Assembly: GCF_001570945.1 (NCBI RefSeq)
Contig: NZ_BCSQ01000014.1
Coordinates: forward strand, 1 to 59,885
Direction: 5' to 3'
Length of the DNA stretch: 59,885 nt
Source of the DNA: Janibacter anophelis NBRC 107843
GTDB lineage: Bacteria > Actinomycetota > Actinomycetes > Actinomycetales > Dermatophilaceae
Below are positions 53,734 to 59,885 of this stretch, in pieces. A program made the translations under genes and the position numbers. Under the pieces are notes generated by a model, which was not told the origin of the DNA, searched no databases, and saw only the letters and a list, made by a program, of their open reading frames with translations. How positions within the stretch are numbered: the stretch's first letter is position 1; the number at the start of each line of letters is the position of its first letter.

Positions 53734-54788
53734 TCGCCGCCTCCTGAGTAGCTGTAGTGGCGTCGGCCGAGCAGGAAGAGGAAGATCGGCGCCCCGACGA
53801 GGCCGGTGACGACGCTGAGCGGGATCTCCTGCGGGCGCACGATGACCCGGGCCGCGACGTCGACCCAGAGCATGAAGAGGGCGCCACCGACGGCCGCCAC
53901 CGGCAGGACGTTGCGGTGCAGGGCACCGACGAGGATCCGGGCGAGGTGCGGCACGACGAGCCCGACGAACCCGATCCCCCCGGACACGGCGACGAGCACC
54001 CCGACGAGCACCGAGGTGAGGACGAAGAGACCGACCCGCAGCGCCTTGACCGGCACCCCGAGCGCCGACGCGACGTCAGCGCCGGCCGCGAGCGCGTCGA
54101 GCCACGAGTGCAGCGCGAGGAGGATCGCCATGGCGACCGCGACGACGATCACCGACGGCAGGATCTGGTCCCACACCGAGCCGGAGAGGCTCCCGAGCAG
54201 CCAGAAGAGCACCGACTGCGTGGCCCGCGGGTCGGCGCTGAAGAAGACGAGGAAGCTCGAGACGGAGGAGAAGGCGGCGGACATCACGACACCGGTCAGC
54301 ACGAGGCGAAGGGGGGTGATGCCGCCCTGCCACATCGAGATCCCGAAGACGAGCGCCGTCGCCGCGAGCGCGCCGCCCAGGGCCCCGAAGGACAGCGCCC
54401 AGATGCCCAGTCCGCTGAAGACCCCGAGGACGATGACGAGGGTGGCACCCACCCCGGCTCCCGCAGAGACCCCGAGCAGGTAGGGGTCGGCGAGCGGGTT
54501 GCGCACGAGGGTCTGCATGCACGCGCCCGCCATGGCCAGGCCGGCGCCCACGACCATGCCCATGATGATGCGCGGAGCCCGCAGCTCCCAGACGATCGTG
54601 TCGTAGGTCGGGTCGGCCCCGACACCGCCGGAGAGGCGGGCGCGCAGGACGTCGACGACGCCGGCGACCTCGAGCGGCTCCGAGCCGAGGGCCAGAGAGA
54701 CGACGGCGCTGACGAGCGTCAGGACGGCGAGGGAGACCAGCAGCGGGCCGGTGGGGACCCGACGGCCGCCGGGACGGTCATGGGACAC
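53730..54788 (-). CDS. btuC: Corrinoid ABC transporter permease
   Basis: A 352-aa FecCD/BtuC-type permease with about ten helices. Typical motifs: LRAPRIIMGMVVGAGLAMAGACMQTLVRNPLADPYLLGVSAGAGVGA and, late, GFVGLVVPHLARILVG with HRNVLPVAAVGGALFMLWVD. GTG 54788 is chosen because GGAG stands 6 nt before it; the frame also permits ATG 54806. First gene behind the cobalamin riboswitch. Confidence 0.9.
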   Translation of the reverse strand: MSHDRPGGRRVPTGPLLVSLAVLTLVSAVVSLALGSEPLEVAGVVDVLRARLSGGVGADPTYDTIVWELRAPRIIMGMVVGAGLAMAGACMQTLVRNPLADPYLLGVSAGAGVGATLVIVLGVFSGLGIWALSFGALGGALAATALVFGISMWQGGITPLRLVLTGVVMSAAFSSVSSFLVFFSADPRATQSVLFWLLGSLSGSVWDQILPSVIVVAVAMAILLALHSWLDALAAGADVASALGVPVKALRVGLFVLTSVLVGVLVAVSGGIGFVGLVVPHLARILVGALHRNVLPVAAVGGALFMLWVDVAARVIVRPQEIPLSVVTGLVGAPIFLFLLGRRHYSYSGGGE

Positions 54789-54842
54789 AGAGGTCTCCAG
54801 GTGCATCGGGGGCCTGATCGCGAGGCCCGGTCGGATGGACGA

Positions 54843-54985
54843 GCCAGCAGGTCTTCGGACTCGGGGTCATCCCGACGGGGCGCCTTCCCGGGCTGGTTGC
54901 CCAGTGGCCTGATACCCCGCCAGTCACCCTCACCGCTGCGCGACAGTCCCGGATTCGCACCGGGTTCCCTTGCACTGGTGTGCGT
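54843..54985 (-). ncRNA. Cobalamin riboswitch
   Basis: On the minus strand the B12 box GCCACTG (54902-54908), the conserved GGTGCGAATCCGGGACTG core followed by CGCGCAGCGGTGA (about 54930-54960), and the 3' GAAGACCTGCTGGC arm are all present in order. It ends about 55 nt before btuC; a GGGCCT/AGGCCC stem (54810-54828) follows and may be the expression platform. Bound cobalamin should shut off the importer. Confidence 0.93.
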
Positions 54986-55039
54986 CTGGCTCGGTGCCGA
55001 CAGTACGCCATGGGGAGGTGGGGGTCCCGGGGGCGTCCG

Positions 55040-55045
55040 TAGGGT
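55040..55045 (+). promoter_or_regulatory. -10 box of the acetyltransferase gene
   Basis: TAGGGT, 6 nt before ATG 55052. Confidence 0.55.
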
Positions 55046-55051
55046 GGGGTG

Positions 55052-55615
55052 ATGAGCGATGACGGCCGCACCCAGCGCGAGCGGATGCTCGCCGGCGACG
55101 AGTACGACGCGAGCGACCCCGAGCTGGCCGCGGCGAGCGCCGGGGCACGCGAGCTGCAGGAGCGGTACCACCGGGCGAGCCTCGAGGGTGGGGACGCCCG
55201 GGCGATCCTGCAGGAGCTCATCGGTGACCTCGGTGAGGACGTCGAGGTGCGCCCGCCCCTCTTCGTCGACTACGGCAGCAACATCAGCATCGGGGCGCGC
55301 ACCTTCGTCAACTACAACCTCACCGCGCTCGACGTGACCCCGATCCGCATCGGGCAGGACTGCCAGATCGGGCCCGGCGTCCAGCTGCTCACGCCGACCC
55401 ACCCGCTCGAGCCGGGTCCTCGCCGGGACAAGGTCGAGGCCGGCGAGCCGATCACCATCGGTGACAACGTGTGGCTCGGCGGCGGCGTCATCGTCTGCCC
55501 CGGGGTGACGATCGGCGACGACTCCGTCATCGGCGCGGGCTCCGTCGTCACCCGCGACATCCCGGCCGGCGTCGTCGCGGTCGGCAATCCCGCCCGGGTG
55601 GTCCGCGAGCTCTGA
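55052..55615 (+). CDS. Sugar O-acetyltransferase (Maa/LbH type)
   Basis: A 187-aa left-handed beta-helix acetyltransferase. The N-terminal Mac domain has RERMLAGDEYDASDPEL; hexapeptide repeats run from about 85 to 180 (FVDYGSNISIGARTFVN, IGDNVWLGGGVIVCPGVTIGDDSVIGAGSVVTRDIP). The catalytic His is in TPTHPLEP. It resembles maltose/galactoside acetyltransferase. ATG 55052 is 6 nt after TAGGGT. Divergent from the corrinoid operon. Confidence 0.9.
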   Translation: MSDDGRTQRERMLAGDEYDASDPELAAASAGARELQERYHRASLEGGDARAILQELIGDLGEDVEVRPPLFVDYGSNISIGARTFVNYNLTALDVTPIRIGQDCQIGPGVQLLTPTHPLEPGPRRDKVEAGEPITIGDNVWLGGGVIVCPGVTIGDDSVIGAGSVVTRDIPAGVVAVGNPARVVREL

Positions 55616-55695
55616 CCGCCGGCCGGTCGCGGGGCGGGGCGCCGCCCTTCGTCCGTCCGTAGACTGCGACGACGGCACCGACTGAGGGGACGCAC

Positions 55696-57375
55696 ATGCA
55701 GGCACGCAGCACCTGGGGCGCGCTGCTCGCGCTGACGATGACCATCGGCGGCTGCTCCCTCGTCGACGGGGACCCGCCGCAGGGCACGAGCTCCTCCCCC
55801 ACGCCGTCGAGCACGCCGGAGGACACGTCGGTCGAGCTCTTCGACCCGCCCACGGAGGGCCGCGACTGGGTGGTCGTCGTCGAGGACCCCGCCGACACGC
55901 AGCAGGTGGCCGACGCGCTCGAGGCCGACGGCCTCGCGCTCACCTCGGTCAACCGCGCCGTCGGCATGGTGACCCTGCGCAGCGCGGACGACGACGTGCA
56001 GGAGCGGGCGAAGGGGGTCGACGGAGTCTCCGCGGCCGTCACCGACCGCAGCGAGGACTGGCAGCCGGACGACCCGCGACTGCCGGAGGCAGGTGACCTG
56101 ACCCCGGCGACCGACATCCCACCGCCGCCGACGGCACCCGAGGGCGCGGACCCCTTCGACGGGTGGCTGTGGGGCACCGAGGCGATCGGCGTCGCCGACG
56201 CGCACCAGGTGACCACCGGGCGCCGCGAGGTGCGGGTCGGGATCCTCGACACGGGTGTCGACGCCGACCACCCGGACCTTGCGCCCGTGCTCGACACCGG
56301 GCTCTCCAAGTCCTTCGTCAGCGACATCGCCGACATCGACGGGCCGTGCGAGGCCGAGGACTGCGTCGACCCGGTCGGGGAGGACGACAACGGGCACGGC
56401 ACGCACGTCGCCGGCACGGTCGCGGCCGCGGCCAACGGACTCGGGGTCACCGGGGTCGCGCCGGGGGTCACGCTCGTCGACCTGCGCGCCGGCCAGGACT
56501 CCGGCATGTTCTTCCTCGGCCCGACGGTCAACGCACTGACCTACGCGGCCGACCAGGAGATCGACGTGGTCAACATGAGCTACTACGTCGACCCGTGGCT
56601 CGTCGCGTGCAGCGGTGGGGCGCAAGGGGACTCGCCCGAGCAGGCCGCATTCCAGGACGTCGCGATCGAGCTGATGCACCGCACCTACACGGTCGCGCAC
56701 GAGGGTGGCGTCACCCTCGTGACCTCCGCCGGCAACGAGGGTGCCGACGTCGGAGCCAAGGGGCCGGACGAGACGAGCCCCAACTACGGCGACGTCGCCC
56801 ACGCGCGCACCGTCGACCCCGCTGAGTGCGAGCGCCTCCCGCTGGACGGCAAGCGCGTCGTCGGCGTCGCCTCGGTCGACGAGGGCGACGAGCGCTCGAC
56901 CTTTTCGAACTGGACCTCCGACCCGGACGACCAGCGGATCGACGTCGCGGCGCCCGGCGGGCAGGAGACCGACGGCCGCGGCGGCATCCTCTCCGCGATG
57001 CCGCGCGGGCTCGCGCGCGCCGAGGGCGCGATCGACGACGAGGGGCGGGTGACCGAGTCGGGCAACCAGCGGGTCGTGCGCAGCTGCCCCGACGGCATCG
57101 GCGCCACCGACCCCGACCCGGACGAGCGCTGCGGGCTCTACACGTGGCTGCAGGGGACCTCGATGGCCGCTCCCCACGTGGCCGGCGTGGCGGCCCTGAT
57201 CATCAGCGCCGAGGACGAGCGGATGAACCCCGACGACGTCGCGGCCCGACTGCGGGAGACCGCGCGGGACATGGACTGCCCGGCGGACGAGGGCGTCGTG
57301 CACTGCGAGGGCACGAGCGAGCGCAACGGGATCTACGGCGAGGGGATCGTCGACGCGGCTGCCGCGGTGGAGTGA
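55696..57375 (+). CDS. Subtilisin-like (S8) serine protease lipoprotein
   Basis: A 559-aa exported protease. Lipobox IGGC (Cys20), Ser/Thr/Pro linker, an inhibitor-like propeptide region (about 55-115), then the S8 domain: catalytic Asp in GILDTGVDADHPDL, His in DDNGHGTHVAGTV and Ser in QGTSMAAPHVAGVA. Extra cysteine-containing loops (CEAEDC, DCPAD/HCEG) suggest disulphides. Unlike mycosins it lacks a C-terminal membrane helix. A TAGACT box (about 55661) and GAGGGG precede the ATG, so its transcript has a leader. Confidence 0.9.
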   Translation: MQARSTWGALLALTMTIGGCSLVDGDPPQGTSSSPTPSSTPEDTSVELFDPPTEGRDWVVVVEDPADTQQVADALEADGLALTSVNRAVGMVTLRSADDDVQERAKGVDGVSAAVTDRSEDWQPDDPRLPEAGDLTPATDIPPPPTAPEGADPFDGWLWGTEAIGVADAHQVTTGRREVRVGILDTGVDADHPDLAPVLDTGLSKSFVSDIADIDGPCEAEDCVDPVGEDDNGHGTHVAGTVAAAANGLGVTGVAPGVTLVDLRAGQDSGMFFLGPTVNALTYAADQEIDVVNMSYYVDPWLVACSGGAQGDSPEQAAFQDVAIELMHRTYTVAHEGGVTLVTSAGNEGADVGAKGPDETSPNYGDVAHARTVDPAECERLPLDGKRVVGVASVDEGDERSTFSNWTSDPDDQRIDVAAPGGQETDGRGGILSAMPRGLARAEGAIDDEGRVTESGNQRVVRSCPDGIGATDPDPDERCGLYTWLQGTSMAAPHVAGVAALIISAEDERMNPDDVAARLRETARDMDCPADEGVVHCEGTSERNGIYGEGIVDAAAAVE

Positions 57376-57411
57376 GGCCGCGAGCGGGTGGGCTCTGGCG
57401 GAACCGGGGGC

Positions 57412-58614
57412 TCAGGCGGCGCAGTCGCCGGTGTCGACAGGTGAGGTGGAGCGCACGCCCTGCTCGATGACCGGGCGGGTCTCGTCGAGGGTGAGCACGT
57501 AGCCGGTGCCGGAGTCGGTCACCGACTTGGCGAAGACGGTGCCGACGACCTGCCCGGTCGAGGACAGCAGCGGGCCGCCCGAGTTGCCGTGCTCGACGCG
57601 CGCGTTGACGGAGTAGATGTCGCGGGTGACGCCCGGGCTGCCGTCGATGGCCGTACCGCGGGCTTCGATGCGCTCGCGCACGCGACCGGGCTCGACGTCG
57701 TAGGGACCGCCGAGGGGGAATCCGGCGACGGCCACGGCGTCGCCGCGGGCCAGGTCTGGGCCGGAGGGCAGCGGTTGCGCCTGCAGGTCGGGCACGGCGA
57801 GGACGGCGACGTCGGTGCGCGGGTCGTGGGCGACGACGGCGGCGGGCAGGCTGGGGCCGTCACCGCCGACCTGGACCATGGGGGCGTCCACGCCGGCGAC
57901 GACGTGCGCGTTGGTGACGACCCGCTGGGGCGCGACCACCCAGCCGCTGCCGGAGGACCCGGTGCCGCAGTCGGGGGCCGTGCCGGTCACCTTGACCACG
58001 GAGGCGCCGGCCGCCTCGACGCCGCGGCCCTCCACGACGTCCTGCGGTGGCGGCTCGACCGGCCGGATGGCCTCGCGCTGCACTCCGGAGAAGACACGCG
58101 GCAGTCCGTCGGCGGCCAGGCGTCGGTAGGCGCTGGACAGCGCCCGGTCGGCACTGTCGGGCATGACCCGGTCGATGCCGTGCAGGACGCGGGAGTCGGC
58201 CAGTGCCCGGGGAGGCGAAGGGAGTACCCCCAGGGCCGCCGACGCGACGAACCACACGAGGCTCGCGCCGACGACGAGGGCGGCGACGCCGCCGAGCACC
58301 GAGTCGAGGGCGCGGCTGGGACGGTGGGTCAGGCGCGAGCGGAAGCGCCACCCGAGGACGGCGCCCAGCTGCTGGCCGAGTGCGGCGGCTCCGATGGTGC
58401 CGACGACGAGGAAGAGCACGCGCGCCCGCGGGTCACCGGCCGTCGCCGACCAGTCCTGGAGCGGTCCGGGCAGGACCCACAGGGCGAGCAGCCCGCCGGC
58501 GACCATGCCCGCGATCGACAGCACGCCCGCGACGAGGCCGGTGCGGTACATGCCGACCACGTAGCCGACGAGCAGCAGGAGCAGCACGACGTCCAGGATC
58601 AGCGCGGGTGTCAT
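57412..58614 (-). CDS. marP: MarP-type periplasmic serine protease
   Basis: A 400-aa protein. Four membrane helices of the CvpA-like type (about 5-25, 30-48, 65-88, 103-128), then a trypsin-like protease domain (about 200-395): His in VTNAHVVAG, Asp in DPRTDVAVLAV, Ser in HGNSGGPLL. The mycobacterial homologue protects against acid and oxidative stress. ATG 58614 follows GAGGAGCCCC; the upstream frame is open but unlikely. Confidence 0.92.
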   Translation of the reverse strand: MTPALILDVVLLLLLVGYVVGMYRTGLVAGVLSIAGMVAGGLLALWVLPGPLQDWSATAGDPRARVLFLVVGTIGAAALGQQLGAVLGWRFRSRLTHRPSRALDSVLGGVAALVVGASLVWFVASAALGVLPSPPRALADSRVLHGIDRVMPDSADRALSSAYRRLAADGLPRVFSGVQREAIRPVEPPPQDVVEGRGVEAAGASVVKVTGTAPDCGTGSSGSGWVVAPQRVVTNAHVVAGVDAPMVQVGGDGPSLPAAVVAHDPRTDVAVLAVPDLQAQPLPSGPDLARGDAVAVAGFPLGGPYDVEPGRVRERIEARGTAIDGSPGVTRDIYSVNARVEHGNSGGPLLSSTGQVVGTVFAKSVTDSGTGYVLTLDETRPVIEQGVRSTSPVDTGDCAA

Positions 58615-58686
58615 GGGGCTCCTCGGGTCCGGCCCGCAGCGGGCGGGTCCGGGCACGTCATCACACCACGCTGGGAGTCAGGTGAG

Positions 58687-58760
58687 TGGGCCCCGTGGGA
58701 CTCGAACCCACAACCTACGGATTAAAAGTCCGCAGCTCTGACCGATTGAGCTAGAGGCCC
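58687..58760 (-). tRNA. tRNA-Lys (anticodon TTT)
   Basis: Acceptor GGGCCTC pairs with GGGGCCC (one G-U); anticodon loop CTTTTAA gives TTT; T-arm GTGGGTTCGAGTCCCAC. No encoded CCA. Its 5' side borders the accessory-looking right end. Confidence 0.96.
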
Positions 58761-58971
58761 GGGGGATGGGGAGTTTAGTCGGGAGAACCCTGGGGACTTC
58801 CCTGGGGACAATGTGCCCCGACTCTTGCCAGCCCACCGAGAGGGTACCCGCCCGTCGCCTTGGCTCCCACGCACGAGGAACTTTCGCCCTCCATCGGTCT
58901 CCTGCGACAAGACTCCGTTTCGTGAGCGGAGCCGCACGCGCGACGAGCGGGCAGATCCTTCACAGGAGCAG
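58761..58971. other. Gap after tRNA-Lys
   Basis: An open frame from 58813 continues into the next gene, but this part is Arg/Pro-rich with no recognisable protein. It may contain the promoters of tRNA-Lys and of the next gene, or decayed sequence. Confidence 0.3.
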
Positions 58972-59613
58972 GTGGCGACCTTGCGCCGGTGGGCGACGGG
59001 AGCGGTCCGCATGGCCGAGCTCGCCCGAGACTGGGACCGGCCACACTCGCGGGTGCAGAACGAACTGACGGCCACGGCACTGGCCCTGATCGCGGCCCAC
59101 TTGGAAGACCTACCGAGGTGGGTCCAGGCCCGCTCGAGTGGCCTGGGTGACGAGGCCATCGCCGACCTGTCGGGCACCATGGCCTGCGTCGTGGCGCTGG
59201 CCCTGGACGGCTGGCCCGTCTCCGGTCTCCCAGATATCGGTGACGCGGTGAAGGCGCTGCGCCGATGGAGTGCAGGTGAGCCTGTCTCTCAGGTGGCCGG
59301 TGCCCTAGGGGTGCCGGTGGCGCGACTGCGCCGGCAACTCGTCGAGGGGCACAGTGAACTGACGCCGCGCCGGCTTACTACGTCAGACCTTGGGGCGCGT
59401 TACGGGTGGACCCCATCAGCGATCTCCCAGTACCGACGCAAAGGCACGCTGCCGGCAGTTGACGGTCTCGAGGGCAGCCGCGCCTGGTGGTGGGAAGCCA
59501 CGATCGACAGTTGGGAAAACGCGCGCGAGCTGCACTGGTGCCGTGAGTGCGAACATGCATTCGTCGCCGTGTCAGGGCTGAAGGAGCACAGCACCCGCAT
59601 CCACGGGTGCTGA
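58972..59613 (+). CDS. Multi-HTH protein with C-terminal C2H2 zinc-finger motif
   Basis: About 213 aa. Several helix-turn-helix-like units: GAVRMAELARDWDRPHSRV near the start, AVKALRRWSAGEPVSQVAGALGVPVARLRRQL (middle) and TTSDLGARYGWTPSAISQYRRKGTLPAV, which resembles excisionase/AlpA HTHs. The end carries C-x2-C-x12-H-x4-H (CRECEHAF...HSTRIH), a classical zinc-finger spacing that is rare in bacteria. GTG 58972 with AGGAG close by is the best start; ATG 59011 or a start at 58813 are possible. Likely a DNA-binding protein of an accessory element. Confidence 0.6.
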   Translation: MATLRRWATGAVRMAELARDWDRPHSRVQNELTATALALIAAHLEDLPRWVQARSSGLGDEAIADLSGTMACVVALALDGWPVSGLPDIGDAVKALRRWSAGEPVSQVAGALGVPVARLRRQLVEGHSELTPRRLTTSDLGARYGWTPSAISQYRRKGTLPAVDGLEGSRAWWWEATIDSWENARELHWCRECEHAFVAVSGLKEHSTRIHGC

Positions 59614-59644
59614 CGGTCCATCGTGTGGCACTCTGCGGTCCGGC

Positions 59645-59885
59645 TCAGCTGAAGTGTTCCTTGAGGCGGTAGGTGTCGTCAGGGGCTCCCACGTCTGCTG
59701 GGTCGAGTTCGCCCGCAGCAGACCGGCCATAGACCGAAATCCCAACTGTCAGTCTCGACGGGACGTCAGCAATTGCCCGCAGGCAGTTCTCGTAGACGGT
59801 GCGCGCCTCATTCGGATCGTCAGGCAGTCCGATCTCCCCTCGCAGGAACCACCCTGAGCTACCGCCGCTGCTCTCCACCGTGACA
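59645..59885 (-). CDS. C-terminal part of an unknown protein (runs off the edge)
   Basis: The frame is open from the window edge to the stop at 59645. GTG 59878 could be a start (77 aa), but codons beyond it are also open, so the gene is probably cut. The visible part has a repeat-free alpha/beta look (EIGLPDDPNEARTVYENCLRAIADVPSRLTVGISVYG). No family recognised. GC is lower than in core genes. Confidence 0.45.
   Translation of the reverse strand, partial: VTVESSGGSSGWFLRGEIGLPDDPNEARTVYENCLRAIADVPSRLTVGISVYGRSAAGELDPADVGAPDDTYRLKEHFS

Noticed and set aside
54843-55023. A short protein-coding gene upstream of btuC
   Set aside because: Open frames there are explained by the cobalamin riboswitch, whose conserved blocks account for the sequence.

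Overview
The window is high-GC actinobacterial chromosome. Mycothiol genes (mshA, mshD, mscR), CarD, resuscitation-promoting factors, GlnR, SenX3-RegX3, MarP and an HbhA-like protein all point to Actinomycetota. Gene order (mshA - ybjN-like - gpm - senX3/regX3; XRE - hbhA-like - DUF2516; glnR - mshD) matches blocks known from Mycobacterium. The GC level, the absence of mycolate genes and the overall style suggest Micrococcales, perhaps Janibacter-like Intrasporangiaceae. That placement is inference; no rRNA is present.

Layout. 1-2.9 kb is the end of a mobile island: a HEPN-fold protein with lower GC, a GNAT acetyltransferase and the C-terminal half of a tyrosine integrase, ending at the 3' end of tRNA-Thr(UGU). 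3-8.8 kb holds two secreted Rpf-type muralytic enzymes, a ThrE-type exporter coupled to a Ser/Thr kinase, and a CBS protein. 8.8-13 kb is otsA-otsB (trehalose), a DUF4032 kinase-like protein and an RDD membrane protein. 13-16 kb is cysS-rlmB plus a membrane protein. 16-22 kb holds formaldehyde detoxification (mscR plus an MBL hydrolase), a regulator, a class I amidotransferase and a WXG-headed predicted metallopeptidase with a lipoprotein. 21.5-25 kb is carD-ispD-(flavin monooxygenase)-ispF and a lipoprotein. 25-31 kb is regX3-senX3, phoU, gpm and mshA. 31-39 kb holds housekeeping and envelope genes (methyltransferase, cupin, DUF2516, dtd, asparaginase, HbhA-like, XRE regulator, YgfZ, LCP ligase, nitrobindin). 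39.4-50 kb is a nitrogen/phosphate block: glnR-mshD-ppk-mutT1, pstSCAB, pit and a DUF47 protein. 50-58.6 kb holds an enoyl-CoA hydratase, a btuFDC corrinoid importer behind a cobalamin riboswitch, an acetyltransferase, a subtilisin-type lipoprotein and MarP. tRNA-Lys(UUU) at 58.7 kb is followed by accessory genes, one of them a multi-HTH protein with a C2H2 zinc-finger motif.

How the parts work together. The phosphate genes form a visible regulon: 11-bp direct repeats of the PHO-box type (GTTCACC) lie before phoU (divergent from senX3-regX3), inside the end of mshD before ppk, and before pstS. Many genes carry a TANNNT -10 hexamer exactly 6-7 nt before the start codon, the hallmark of leaderless transcription, and this decides several starts. 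Adjacent genes are often coupled by ATGA, GTGA or TGATG overlaps.

Most unusual signals: a 9-mer, CGAAGGGGG, present 31 times on either strand; a pair of palindromes found at two distant loci; an 87-nt element closed by a perfect 14-bp inverted repeat upstream of the DUF47-pit operon; a 19-bp tandem array upstream of an XRE regulator with a histone-H1-like tail; and the WXG-HExxH protein with its lipoprotein partner.
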